Assembly (NCBI GenBank): GCA_027032075.1
Contig: JALVOC010000132.1
Location: forward strand, 1 to 32,945
Origin: Chromatiales bacterium
GTDB lineage: Bacteria; Pseudomonadota; Gammaproteobacteria; UBA6429; Thiohalophilaceae
Length of the DNA stretch: 32,945 bases
Reading direction: 5' to 3'
Below are positions 8,368 to 16,363 of the stretch, in pieces (the first letter of the stretch is position 1; every line of letters starts with the position of its first letter). The notes beneath the pieces are model-generated. The model was not told the DNA's origin and did not search any database. It worked only from the letters and a program-made list of their open reading frames with translations. Position numbers and translations under genes: made by a program.

Positions 8368-9258
8368 ATGACCCGCACCCGAAAACTCAAATATGTGCTT
8401 GAAAATCTGCCGCGCTTCATCTGGCGGGTGTTCCTTGGTTTTCGCAAAAACCAGGGCTTTTTGCTTGCCGGGGCGGTGGCTTATTACACCCTGCTGTCCA
8501 TCGTGCCGATGTTTGCCCTGATCCTGGTCGGCCTGTCACAGTTGGTCGATCCGCAAGGGGTGATCGATACCCTGCACGATTACCTGAAGCTGGTCGCACC
8601 AGGGCAGGCGGAGGCACTGCTCGACCAGATCACCGTCTTCCTGCAGCACTGGAAAGTGGTTGGCGTGACCGGTTTGCTGATCCTGCTGTTTTTCAGCTCA
8701 CTGGCCTTCACCGTTCTGGAAAACGCCATGTCAGTGATTTTTTTTCATCGCGTGGCCATTCAGCGGCGGCGTTTTCTGGTTTCGGCAATCCTGCCATACC
8801 TGTATATCCTGCTGATGGCACTGGGGCTGCTGGTGGTGAGTGTCGTCAGCGGCAGCCTGCATGCGCTCGAGGGCGAGACAATCAAAGTGTTTGGCCACAG
8901 TTGGTCGCTGGGTGGTGTCGACAAGGCCGCCGTCTACCTCCTCGGCGTGCTCGGTGAGGTATTGCTGCTGACATCCCTCTACCTCGTCATGCCGGTTGGC
9001 CGCATCGCCCTGCATCGCGCCTTGCTGGGGGGAGTTACCGCGGCCCTGCTGTGGGAGATAACCCGCCACATCATGGTGTGGTACTTTTCCACACTCTCAC
9101 TGGTCAACGTGATTTACGGTGCCTTCACCACTGCCATTGTGATCCTGCTGAGCCTGGAAGCCGCCACCATCATCCTGCTGCTCGGTGCGCAAGTGATCGC
9201 CGAATATGAAAGGATCGACACCGGCAGTGAGGACACGCATGGCCTGCAGATCGAATAG
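8368..9258 (+). CDS. YihY/BrkB family inner-membrane protein
   Basis: This 296-residue protein has about six membrane segments. The region GFLLAGAVAYYTLLSIVPMFALIL is the hallmark start of the YihY/BrkB (formerly called 'RNase BN' or virulence factor BrkB) family, and GAFTTAIVILLSLEAATIILLLGAQ is the characteristic last segment. Function in the family is not established. The frame is open far upstream (to 7783), but that part is antisense to the binding-protein gene. ATG 8368 is chosen because conserved sequence begins within ~15 residues of it; the SD (GAGGG, 13 bases away) is poor. It is transcribed divergently from the importer operon. Confidence 0.88.
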   Translation: MTRTRKLKYVLENLPRFIWRVFLGFRKNQGFLLAGAVAYYTLLSIVPMFALILVGLSQLVDPQGVIDTLHDYLKLVAPGQAEALLDQITVFLQHWKVVGVTGLLILLFFSSLAFTVLENAMSVIFFHRVAIQRRRFLVSAILPYLYILLMALGLLVVSVVSGSLHALEGETIKVFGHSWSLGGVDKAAVYLLGVLGEVLLLTSLYLVMPVGRIALHRALLGGVTAALLWEITRHIMVWYFSTLSLVNVIYGAFTTAIVILLSLEAATIILLLGAQVIAEYERIDTGSEDTHGLQIE

Positions 9259-9283
9259 GGCAGGTGTACAGTGAGGGGCTCTC

Positions 9284-9491
9284 GATTGACTAACGCATCG
9301 TTTTATTCACCCCCCTCATCCTGGCCTTCTCCCTGAGGGAGAAGGGATGGCTCTGATTAGCAACGTAGCCCGGATGGAGCGCAGCGGAATCCGGGGTGGT
9401 CGTTGCGTCTACCCTGGATTCCGCTACGCTCCATCCGGGTTACCTTGTTGTGTAACACATGGTTTTCTGATCCCCACTGTGTTACGACTGG
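9284..9491. repeat. Composite repeat, copy 1 (~208 bp)
   Basis: The unit runs from gattgactaacgcatcg through the palindromic CCTTCTCCCTGAGGGAGAAGG and a large hairpin to gttacgactgg. The copy at 9618-9770 is the same unit without one ~46-base hairpin half. The spacer 9259-9845 holds no supported gene and is essentially made of these elements. Confidence 0.85.
9369..9439. repeat. Long hairpin with 24-base arms (family B)
   Basis: The arms 9369-9392 and 9416-9439 are inverted copies with one mismatch in 24, starting CCCGGATGGAGCG on the left and ending CGCTCCATCCGGG on the right, with a 23-base loop. Half-copies occur at about 9692-9716 and, more diverged, in the units at the window end. Confidence 0.85.
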
Positions 9492-9576
9492 AATTACGAA
9501 AGAATCATAACTTCCTTAATGTTGTATATATGATTTTTTGGTTTTACCGTAGAATATTGAGTTAACACAGGCCTGA

Positions 9577-9612
9577 CTCCCTCTCCCTCAGGGAGAGGGG
9601 CGGGGTGAGGGG
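9577..9612. repeat. CTCTCCC/GGGAGAG palindrome (family A)
   Basis: The core CCCTCTCCCTCAGGGAGAGG is followed by GGCGGGGTGAGGGG, as in the other family A copies. It sits between the two composite repeats. Confidence 0.85.
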
Positions 9613-9617
9613 ATCTT

Positions 9618-9770
9618 GATTGAATAACGCATTGTTTTATTCACCCCCCTCATCCCTGAGGGAGAAGGGATGGCTCCGATTGGCAATGTAGCCCGGCTGG
9701 AGCGCAGCGGAATCCGGCTTACCTTGTTGCGTAACGAATAGCCTCCTGTTCTCCACTGCATTACGGCTGT
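9618..9770. repeat. Composite repeat, copy 2 (~153 bp)
   Basis: This copy matches the one at 9284-9491 in order and wording (ttgttttattcacccccctc, then GAGGGAGAAGGGATGGCTC, then GTAGCCCGG, then TTACCTTGTTG). It lacks the second hairpin arm, so copy 1 gained it or copy 2 lost it. The 75 bases from 9771 to 9845 show nothing more. Confidence 0.85.
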
Positions 9771-9845
9771 AATGATGAATGGAGCAGAATGTCCCTGCAA
9801 ATTCCGATGTATGTTCCAATCTGTTTGTATATTTCGAGCCACACC

Positions 9846-10100
9846 CTATGGCTTGCGTTCCCACACCAGTTCACCGTTGCGGAAAACCTGCCGGATGCGG
9901 TGCAAGGGGATTGTGTGAGTTACTCCTTCATCATCGAGCAGTTCGAAATCAAAATGGTCTTCTTTTTCAAAATGGAGCGCTTTTAACGGCACCAGAACGA
10001 TTCGGTCTTCCACCCGGTCATAATAGCCAATCACGAAATCGGCATTGCCGTATTCCTCGTCCCAGCGTATGCGACTTAACAGTTGATGTACAGGGATCAT
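9846..10100 (-). CDS. DUF504 / MJ1316-type RNA-end recognition domain protein
   Basis: The 84 residues fit the MJ1316/DUF504 pattern over their whole length: IPVHQLLSRIRWDEEYG, then FVIGYYDRVEDRIVLVPL and a C-terminal IPLHRIRQVFRNGELVW. In other organisms the domain is linked to RNA 2',3'-cyclic end or tRNA-repair proteins (family knowledge), so an RNA-binding role is plausible. It is the last gene of the Nudix, DUF4202, DUF504 run, 15 bases behind DUF4202. Cytosolic, no signal peptide. Confidence 0.85.
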   Translation of the reverse strand: MIPVHQLLSRIRWDEEYGNADFVIGYYDRVEDRIVLVPLKALHFEKEDHFDFELLDDEGVTHTIPLHRIRQVFRNGELVWERKP

Positions 10101-10115
10101 CCTGGATAAATGCGA

Positions 10116-10727
10116 TCAGCTTCCGCCCACCGCCTTCTGAATAAGGGGAACCAGAGGCTCAGGAAGCCTGATGCCGCCCGAGAGGGCGAACCGTTGCGCA
10201 CCCTCGGTCATTTTCTTCCAGGTTTTACGGATGATGGTCAGCCACTTTTCCTCGTCGTACTCGGGGTGCTTGTTGGCAAAGTCCAGCATGTAGTGCTCGA
10301 TAAAAACCAGGGCGCTCACATCCTCCAGTAACTGTGTGTCCGGATTGTTTTTGATCCCCATTTTTGCCACCGCTGTCTTTACCCTCTCGATGACATCTTC
10401 CCCATAACCTGCCTCGGCCAGCAAATCAGCCGCTGTTTGCGCATGAAATTTATACAGATCCTTGCGCCATTTCAGATAGCCAATCCGATCCATTGGATAG
10501 GCATTGCGCGGAGACTTCCAGCGCTGGATATGCTGTGCGCGAATTGCCAGCTTCATTGCCTCATCTGCCTCGGGTGCATAGCGTTGTAGCATCTCGGACA
10601 TGCGCTGTGAGTAAAGAAGTTCTTTCGGCCAGACCTTGCCATCGGCTGTTTCCTTGTTTGGATCTTCGCTGTTTGCCGCGTCGATGAGTGCAATTGCCTT
10701 GTCCAGCCTGGATGATTGTGAAGACAT
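10116..10727 (-). CDS. DUF4202 family protein
   Basis: The 203-residue soluble protein has an N-terminal DKAIALIDAANSEDP motif, then WPKELLYSQRM, a conserved AIRAQHIQRWKSPRNAYP and YLKWRKDLYKFHA. His and Asp/Glu residues are spaced as in a helical HD-like metal site, and the pattern matches DUF4202. The biochemical activity is unknown. It lies 60 bases after the Nudix gene and 15 before the DUF504 gene on the same strand, suggesting a shared nucleotide- or RNA-related task. Confidence 0.85.
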   Translation of the reverse strand: MSSQSSRLDKAIALIDAANSEDPNKETADGKVWPKELLYSQRMSEMLQRYAPEADEAMKLAIRAQHIQRWKSPRNAYPMDRIGYLKWRKDLYKFHAQTAADLLAEAGYGEDVIERVKTAVAKMGIKNNPDTQLLEDVSALVFIEHYMLDFANKHPEYDEEKWLTIIRKTWKKMTEGAQRFALSGGIRLPEPLVPLIQKAVGGS

Positions 10728-10787
10728 AGGGGGTTACCTTTTGCTTTTGGAGATGGATTGCATGGTGAGTTACAGGGAAGCGTAAAT

Positions 10788-11270
10788 TTACTCAGAACCC
10801 GGAGAGTGTACCGGTTTTAATCTCGATAGCAACCTGTCCAGAAAGGGTATTTGTCCCTTGTGGATCTTTAGTCTGGCCGTCTCCGCATCAAACCACTCGC
10901 CCCGGTCGACTTCAGGAAATTCCTGAATCCGCCCTGAATGCGTCGGCCACTCCAATGGAAAGGTATTGCTGCTGATCCTGGTTTCATCGAGGTCACCTTC
11001 AAGCGCCCAGGCATGAACCACCTTGCCGCCCGGTTGTTTCAGCTCGCCGAGATCGATAAAGTCGCCGTCCACGCTGAAGCCTGTTTCCTCCGCAAATTCG
11101 CGCCTGGCGGTATCGAGCGGATCCTCGCCCTCTTCAAGCAGACCTTTCGGGATCGACCAGGCAGCCAGATCCTTGTTCACCCAGAAAGGTCCGCCCGGGT
11201 GGACGAGTAATACCTGCAAGGTACCATCCTTGTAACGATAGAGTAATATGCCAGCGCTGTGCTGAGTCAT
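10788..11270 (-). CDS. Nudix hydrolase
   Basis: The 160-residue enzyme carries a perfect Nudix box from Gly43 to Phe65 (GX5EX7REUXEEXGU, seen as GLLEEGE, seven residues, REFAEETGF), which binds the metal that cleaves nucleoside diphosphate-X bonds. The N-terminus SAGILLYRYKDGTLQVLLVHPGG and the late EFPEVDRGEWFD match Nudix proteins often annotated as NTP pyrophosphohydrolases. The exact substrate cannot be deduced. It is first in the minus-strand run with DUF4202 and DUF504; its promoter should lie within 11271-11454. Confidence 0.9.
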   Translation of the reverse strand: MTQHSAGILLYRYKDGTLQVLLVHPGGPFWVNKDLAAWSIPKGLLEEGEDPLDTARREFAEETGFSVDGDFIDLGELKQPGGKVVHAWALEGDLDETRISSNTFPLEWPTHSGRIQEFPEVDRGEWFDAETARLKIHKGQIPFLDRLLSRLKPVHSPGSE

Positions 11271-11454
11271 TCTGTTTGTGCGGTCTCCGGGTAAATTTGT
11301 TCCAATCCCAACGGAGCATATTTACCCAAGAGGTGAGCAGGATCAAGTTACGCAGATGCCGGGAGATCAGGCGTGGCAGGATACCTCTGACCCCGATGCT
11401 TCGTTAGCTGAGGGTATTGGTATCTGGAACGCGTATTCAGCGGCAAAGGAGGGT

Positions 11455-11976
11455 TTACTCATTGATATAACGTACAAATTTTGGATGTTTGAGTACTTTT
11501 TCTGTCGCGCGTGTTATGGCGCCGTTAACGGATCGCCAGCCATTTCCCGGTGAGGGGTTGTGGTGGAAGACACTAAATGATTCGCCATTACCCATTTCAA
11601 CCCCAATATTGACATCGGTGCGAATGGTCCAGGTGGCTTGTTCATATTTAACATTGTAAACACGCAGTTTAACTGTTTTTTCACCACCAGCAGCAACCTT
11701 GATATCCCGGTAATTCAGTCCCTGTTCCAGCAACTTTATTGCAGTATCAGTATATTGCTTCAGGTCCCCTTCGACTCTTTTGGGCATCAGAGCCACAACT
11801 TCGGGTTTAGCATAATAGTTAGTAATCGTGATGGTTTGCCCGGCCTTATAGGCGGGTACTGCCTTTTCGGAAACGGGGTAGGCTTTTGCATCGGCATCAA
11901 TATGAATAACACCACAACCTGCAAGCAATAAAACGATGGCAAGTAAAGGAAAGAGGGTTTGGTATAGGATTTTCAT
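11455..11976 (-). CDS. Lipoprotein of unknown function
   Basis: This 173-residue protein opens with a lipoprotein signal peptide (MKILYQTLFPLLAIVLLLAGC; the lipid Cys is residue 21). The mature chain is beta-rich (ITITNYYAKPEVVALMP, VKLRVYNVKYEQATWTIR, VNIGVEMGNGES) with a C-terminal helix. I do not recognise a named domain. It follows the OmpA-like lipoprotein gene by 55 bases on the same strand, so the two may act together at the outer membrane. Confidence 0.8.
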   Translation of the reverse strand: MKILYQTLFPLLAIVLLLAGCGVIHIDADAKAYPVSEKAVPAYKAGQTITITNYYAKPEVVALMPKRVEGDLKQYTDTAIKLLEQGLNYRDIKVAAGGEKTVKLRVYNVKYEQATWTIRTDVNIGVEMGNGESFSVFHHNPSPGNGWRSVNGAITRATEKVLKHPKFVRYINE

Positions 11977-12031
11977 AGGATTCCTTGTATTTCAAAGAGT
12001 TGTCATGATCGGATCATGGTATGCAACGGTG

Positions 12032-13363
12032 TTATTTCTTCACTGTAACAACCAGATCCACTCGCCGGTTTGTGGCGCGTCCGGCGGCTGTTTCATTCGA
12101 GGCAATGGGGTGGGATTCACCATAACCCGCATAGGTAATTTTATAACCACCTCTGAGAGAAAAGAGATAATTGGCCACGGCCAATGCCCGTTCTTTTGAG
12201 AGGCGTTTATTTACCTCGGCGGATCCGACAGAGTCGGTATGGCCCTGCACAATGACTTTTTCCGCATCCAGTTTTTTAATAATCGCGTCAACCTTGGCAA
12301 TCAATGGCTTCGAAGACTCGGGAATAAATGCGGTACCAGACTTGAAGTTGATACGTTTGAGCCGGAATATCAGTTTATTGCCCTGTTGATATACCAGTGC
12401 ATCGCGTTGAGGTATTTCCCTGCGCGCTTCATCCATTGCCTGCTGGAATCTGACCTGCGTCGAGGCCCTGGCCAGTTGTTCTTTCTGTGACTTGAGAACC
12501 CCTTCGGTGCGCTTCAGCTCGCCCTCTTTTTCCTGCAGTGTCTGTTTGGCTGACTTCAGACTGGTGGTCAATTCACCCAGCGCGCGTTTTTGTTTAACAA
12601 TCTGGACGGCGATATGTTCCGGGGTGCCCTTTGCCCCCTTGATCACATTCATGACATCGAACAGTTGTGTCGCGCTGGCCAGCGCATCCTGCACACTCTT
12701 TTTGTAAATATTCGGACTGCGCGGGCTCTGGGCGATGATATTCATTGCTGTCTGGTAATCCAGCGATGCCGTGCGCAGCGATTTCGGGGCCAGATCCTCG
12801 GCATCATCTTCGATGGCGTTGCTAATCGCTATTTTGGCTTCGTTGAGTTCCCTGAATTGAACCGCCTTCGCTTCCAAAAGGAGGTATTTTTTCTGCAGCT
12901 CGGAGAAGTCCTCCGGAGAAAGCGGCCGGCTGAACTGTTTTGTTTCGCTTTTCAAGTCATCATCGATCTCATTCATGCTTTGAATAAGCGTGCGATTGTT
13001 TCTGACCCCGGCCAAAAGCGCGGATTTTCTGGCCGTCAGGATGCGGCTGGCCATCGGTTTTCTGGCTTCGGCCAATTCCCTGGCATCCTCGAAAAAAGCC
13101 TTGGCAATGGCTGCATTTTCCAGAATCGCCTCACTCGTATCGCTGCGTTTGGCATCCGCCAGGTAAATACTGCCCTTTTGGAACAGTTCATCGGCCAGCA
13201 CATCGACTTGATCACGCAGCGCATCCGCCTGGATTTGTGTTACTTCGTCGAGGGCTTTTTCCGGATCATTGCCTGATGCAAGTTCGGCCTGCCTCAGACT
13301 GGAACAGGCGGTAAACAATATGGCGAGGATGATGAACCATAGGGTGGTAATTTGCTTATTCAC
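12032..13363 (-). CDS. OmpA-family lipoprotein with coiled coil
   Basis: The frame opens at 13387, but GTG 13363 is preferred: GGGAG lies 9 bases upstream and the product then begins directly with a lipoprotein signal peptide ending in LFTAC. The 443-residue chain has a DUF4398-like helical N-terminal part, a long Lys/Glu-rich coiled coil (TTSLKSAKQTLQEKEGELKR) and a C-terminal OmpA domain that binds peptidoglycan (FKSGTAFIPESS, VIVQGHTDSVG, LSKERALAVANYL, ATNRRVDL). It probably tethers the outer membrane to the wall. It heads a pair with the downstream lipoprotein gene. Confidence 0.9.
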   Translation of the reverse strand: MNKQITTLWFIILAILFTACSSLRQAELASGNDPEKALDEVTQIQADALRDQVDVLADELFQKGSIYLADAKRSDTSEAILENAAIAKAFFEDARELAEARKPMASRILTARKSALLAGVRNNRTLIQSMNEIDDDLKSETKQFSRPLSPEDFSELQKKYLLLEAKAVQFRELNEAKIAISNAIEDDAEDLAPKSLRTASLDYQTAMNIIAQSPRSPNIYKKSVQDALASATQLFDVMNVIKGAKGTPEHIAVQIVKQKRALGELTTSLKSAKQTLQEKEGELKRTEGVLKSQKEQLARASTQVRFQQAMDEARREIPQRDALVYQQGNKLIFRLKRINFKSGTAFIPESSKPLIAKVDAIIKKLDAEKVIVQGHTDSVGSAEVNKRLSKERALAVANYLFSLRGGYKITYAGYGESHPIASNETAAGRATNRRVDLVVTVKK

Positions 13364-13573
13364 AATGCTGCTCTCCCGTTTCAACAATAACGATACCAGG
13401 CCTGGTCCCTCAGCAGATGCTCATATATTAACTTCCTTACTCACACCATGTTAGTAAAATCTGCCACAAATCCGCCTGCCTGCCAAGCTTCCCGGCCCTT
13501 TTACTGCCTCAGGGTGTGACCATGCTCAAAACAAACCGTTTTTTCGCCCCATCCTCCGAAGCCGGTCCTGGTT

Positions 13574-13996
13574 TCAGGGTGTGTTGCTTCCTTCTCCGGT
13601 TTTTTCCGGCGATTCAGCTGAGGAAGGGCGGTTGTTTGATCCTGCCAGCAGCGGGTTGCAGTTTTTGATGGTCACTTTTCCCTGCAACAGATTCCCTTTG
13701 GAATATTCGTTAAAGTGACAGGTATTCGTGGCGGGATCGTAATTTTCTATCCATAAATTTTCGTCTTTCCAGGTCGCCGCCAAATGGCGTTGCCCCTCCG
13801 GCACGCTGATCGACATCACCCCGCCATAGTGTTTGACAAACACCTGCTGGAAGTGAAAAAAATAGGCCCCCCAGCCGATGATGAATATGATCCCCGAGCC
13901 GATCAGGCCAAACTTCCATTTGTCGATACGGCCCAGAAAAAACAGAACAGCCATGGCAACCGCTATCACCAGAGCCCAGTAAAGATACGTGATCAT
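13574..13996 (-). CDS. Hypothetical two-helix membrane-anchored protein
   Basis: The 140-residue protein starts with two hydrophobic helices (YLYWALVIAVAMAVLFFLG and FGLIGSGIIFIIGWGAYFF) split by a short basic RIDKWK loop. A polar domain follows (GQRHLAATWKDENLWIENYDP, NTCHFNEYSKGNLL) and a Ser/Pro/Glu-rich tail. Two Cys residues (in TCHF and NCNP) might form a disulfide if the domain is periplasmic. No named family is recognised. It stands alone, with a perfect inverted repeat just upstream of its start. Confidence 0.75.
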   Translation of the reverse strand: MITYLYWALVIAVAMAVLFFLGRIDKWKFGLIGSGIIFIIGWGAYFFHFQQVFVKHYGGVMSISVPEGQRHLAATWKDENLWIENYDPATNTCHFNEYSKGNLLQGKVTIKNCNPLLAGSNNRPSSAESPEKTGEGSNTP

Positions 13997-14017
13997 TCTC
14001 TTGTTCTCTCCGTAGTT

Positions 14018-14038
14018 GCTGTAAGCGCATCTTACAGC
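14018..14038. promoter_or_regulatory. Perfect inverted repeat upstream of the two-helix protein gene
   Basis: GCTGTAAG (14018-14025) and CTTACAGC (14031-14038) flank a 5-base loop, 22 bases before the minus-strand start at 13996. There is no T-run, so it reads as an operator or a leader hairpin. The spacer 14039-14190 shows nothing else. Confidence 0.45.
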
Positions 14039-14190
14039 AGTTTACAGGGTCTGTTCACACAAATGACAAACCAGCGACGGCTTGTCGTTCGTGTGCCCAG
14101 ACCTTGAGACAAACGATAACAAAGCCACATGCAGGCAGATGCAACACTCACCCCGGATTACGCAAAACTCAGGGCTGCTTTGCTCTTGTC

Positions 14191-14210
14191 ATTCCGGCGC
14201 ATACCGGAAT
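14191..14210. repeat. ATTCCGG/CCGGAAT repeat (family C)
   Basis: ATTCCGG and CCGGAAT face each other across a 6-base loop, preceded by TTGTC and followed by CCACTGCGG. This is the same design as the element at the start of hsdS (23549) and the remnants at 3462 and 27706. Confidence 0.7.
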
Positions 14211-14281
14211 CCACTGCGGTCCTGATGCGAAGCAAGAATCTGCCAATAATGTTAAATGATCGGGTATGCGGAACACTTAAT

Positions 14282-14980
14282 TTAGTGTAAACAACATTTT
14301 TTATATTTCTTACCGCTCCCGCAGGGACACGGATCGTTACGGCCCACCCGTGGTTCCCGCCTGTACACCATTTTTGTGAGAGGTGCATCCTGACTTCGCT
14401 GCGCCAACCAAAATGCATGGATTTTCTGCACATTGGGGGCAATTGCCTTTTGAATAATCTCAACCTCGTGATCACTATAATCATGCGCGCGCCACTGGCT
14501 TTCACTGGTAAACGCCAGAATCGGTGACAGCATAGCAACCATTTCTTTGTCGTTCAGATGCCACTCATCCGCCGCGAGGGTAACGCCGCGCCAATAGCCC
14601 TCACACCATTCATCGACAATGGTGTAAGTCTTTTCATCTACTTTTTTTTCCAGAAAAATCGGTTCAAACTCTTCGGGTTGTTCCATTAAAATTGCGGCAA
14701 TGCTATTCATGTGACGCATCATCAATGAAAGAATAGCTTTAAATTCATTCGTGCTTTCCCATACCGGTTCAAAATCTCCCCACACGGCAGGAAGCCATTT
14801 TGATGGTGGAATCACAACGGGTCCACTGACGATGGCAGTAAAAAATCCATCCAGCTCCGTGATATCCAGCACCCCTTCATCTTTCCTGTCGGTATCAGTA
14901 CCTTCATCGATGCGATCCAGCAGGAACCGATCGAGTCGTTCTATTTCATCTTCACTCAATATGGAAAAAAGATCACTCAT
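14282..14980 (-). CDS. YecA/UPF0149 family protein with C-terminal SEC-C zinc motif
   Basis: The 232-residue soluble protein starts with an acidic YecA-type region ([17 protein letters not shown], then [10 protein letters not shown]) and ends in a SEC-C zinc-binding motif ([18 protein letters not shown]), the kind found at the C-terminus of SecA. Three Cys plus a Cys/His set bind zinc in that family. Its role is not established; SEC-C proteins are thought to touch the ribosome or nucleic acids. It is the last ordinary gene before the defence block on this side; the hsdM scrap begins ~40 bases upstream of its start. Confidence 0.9.
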   Translation of the reverse strand: MSDLFSILSEDEIERLDRFLLDRIDEGTDTDRKDEGVLDITELDGFFTAIVSGPVVIPPSKWLPAVWGDFEPVWESTNEFKAILSLMMRHMNSIAAILMEQPEEFEPIFLEKKVDEKTYTIVDEWCEGYWRGVTLAADEWHLNDKEMVAMLSPILAFTSESQWRAHDYSDHEVEIIQKAIAPNVQKIHAFWLAQRSQDAPLTKMVYRREPRVGRNDPCPCGSGKKYKKCCLH

Positions 14981-15021
14981 TTAACATTCCGCATGGGGTG
15001 ATATTGCCTGGTCCAATGTTT

Positions 15022-15136
15022 TATATCCGCCGGCAAGGTGGGCCACTGCTTATTGTCGATCATCTTGATCAAGCGTTCCAGCTTGGGCGGGGTCTGAATT
15101 TTGTTTTGCGGCTTACGGAAGTTGCTGCCCAACATG
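15022..15136 (-). pseudogene. hsdM fragment (copy of residues ~87-124)
   Basis: Read on the minus strand, the segment encodes MLGSNFRKPQNKIQ, PKLERLIKMID and WPTLPADIK, matching MLGTIFRKAQNKIQ, AKLERLIKMID and WSTLPADVK of the hsdM gene at 17074-18542. A run of about 32 bases is identical. It has no start or catalytic part and cannot be a working gene. Its upstream edge coincides with the break in the HEPN gene at about 15140. Confidence 0.85.
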
Positions 15137-15328
15137 AGCCTCCTGGTAGTTCGATGAAACACGTCGCGCCGCCTCACCTATAATTTCAATACTACGTTCA
15201 AGCGCCCGTAACAAAACACGATTATCAAGAAAAGCGGCCAAGTCACAATTACCAACCATTTCTTCCACTTCCTTTGCAGCTTGCAACATGTCCCATAAAT
15301 AAGCGGCATCCCTGTCATCAGGCTGCAT
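15113..15328 (-). pseudogene. Truncated HEPN (DUF86) toxin gene
   Basis: The first ~62 residues look like a HEPN/DUF86 protein (DAAYLWDMLQAAKEVEEMV, then LLRALERSIEIIGEAARRVS). The chain then runs into the hsdM scrap and stops after 71 residues, about half the usual length. The RX4-6H RNase motif, which lies in the missing C-terminal half of the family, is absent. Its ATG overlaps the end of the MNT gene by 11 bases, the normal coupled arrangement of MNT/HEPN toxin-antitoxin pairs. It is most likely an inactivated toxin. Confidence 0.8.
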
Positions 15329-16187
15329 ACAGTTCCTCCATATCCTTCTCTATCGCTCGCTTCCGATAAGGGTTATTCAAAATCGATGTTGTCGCCACGT
15401 CCACCTTACGGCCACCAAATATTTTGGCGAAGGCATCCTGAATTTCCACCATACCGCCCAGCGAAGGCTCTTTACCCTTTTCAAATTCGACCAGCAGATC
15501 GATATCACTATCCGGCCTGAATTCGCCCCGTGCTGCAGAACCAAACAAGACAAGCCGGCGAATATGGAAACGCTTTACCACCTCCTGCAAAGCAGCTCGC
15601 GAAACCACAATCACTCCGCCGATAACAATCTTGTCCCGATTGCGTTTCAACACGTTTTTCTTTTCCTTTGTTAAAGCACCCAGGCGCTTTTTCAATTCCT
15701 TTTTAGCGATATCACGTTCTCTGCCTCCACCACCACGGACAGCATCCACCAAGGCAAGCAACTGATAGAGTTCGGGATCATTCTTTGCCGCAACCGGCGC
15801 TGACTTATATAAAGGAGAGAAAGATTCACCCCGTACTTCGCCTTCAGGATCGGGCCAAACCGGCGGCGGTTCATTATTCTCCACAAACCAGGCATTCAAT
15901 GGCGCAGCAGCATAGGCAGTCGGCATACCCCGGTTTAGTCCACCCCGTTCCGGGACAAAAACGTACTGAATACCGTGCAATAAGAAATCTTCCAGATTTC
16001 TACTATTCGGCGATATATTTTCGTCTTCTTTCACGGCAAGCCTTGCCGCAAGCGCGCGTTTGGCCGCCGCATGCACTTCCGAGGGGCTCATACCCAGTTC
16101 TACTGCTAACTTATTGAAAGACCATGGGTTTTTACCCAAAGCGACCAGCTTCAGCAAAAACAAAATATCCTGAGGCTTTAAGTTCAT
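15318..16187 (-). CDS. HTH domain fused to MNT nucleotidyltransferase (antitoxin-like)
   Basis: ATG 16187 gives 289 residues; the frame is open to 16271 but the extra part has no family-like sequence. Residues 1-165 form a DNA-binding type protein (QDILFLLKLVALG, WSFNKLAVELGMSPSEVHAA as helix-turn-helix, later PPPVWPDPEGEVRG and ELYQLLALVDAVRG). Residues 195-289 are a minimal nucleotidyltransferase: GS at 216-217, Asp228 and Asp230 (GSX10DXD), and Asp263. MNT proteins neutralise HEPN toxins by AMPylation (family knowledge), and the truncated HEPN gene follows directly. These two parts are more often separate genes, so the fusion is unusual. It may regulate itself through the palindrome at 16202. 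Confidence 0.85.
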   Translation of the reverse strand: MNLKPQDILFLLKLVALGKNPWSFNKLAVELGMSPSEVHAAAKRALAARLAVKEDENISPNSRNLEDFLLHGIQYVFVPERGGLNRGMPTAYAAAPLNAWFVENNEPPPVWPDPEGEVRGESFSPLYKSAPVAAKNDPELYQLLALVDAVRGGGGRERDIAKKELKKRLGALTKEKKNVLKRNRDKIVIGGVIVVSRAALQEVVKRFHIRRLVLFGSAARGEFRPDSDIDLLVEFEKGKEPSLGGMVEIQDAFAKIFGGRKVDVATTSILNNPYRKRAIEKDMEELYAA

Positions 16188-16201
16188 TGAAATATTCTCT
16201 G

Positions 16202-16216
16202 TTCGCGATTCGCGAA
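16202..16216. promoter_or_regulatory. Perfect 7-1-7 palindrome, likely operator of the HTH-MNT gene
   Basis: TTCGCGA-T-TCGCGAA lies 15 bases before the chosen start at 16187. Position and symmetry suit an operator for the dimeric HTH protein encoded downstream. No other copy was noticed in the window. The remaining spacer to 16363 is empty of recognisable features. Confidence 0.6.
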
Positions 16217-16363
16217 TAAAGAATAGTATTTCCATGCCAGGTGTCAAGCAGCCAATAACCAGCCGCCGCACCCCATGCGGGTTCGGCCACAGTAAACCCG
16301 GGTTTGGTCGCTCCCGGCCTCCCCGAACTGCTCCTGCGTTGTTCTACCTTCGCCCCTCCCTAA

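Noticed and set aside
14986-14998. Possible rest of the HEPN catalytic motif (MRNV) after the hsdM scrap
   Set aside because: Only four residues match the HEPN 'MRN' region and a stop codon follows two codons later; spacing to the preceding Trp does not fit the family, so it is likely chance.
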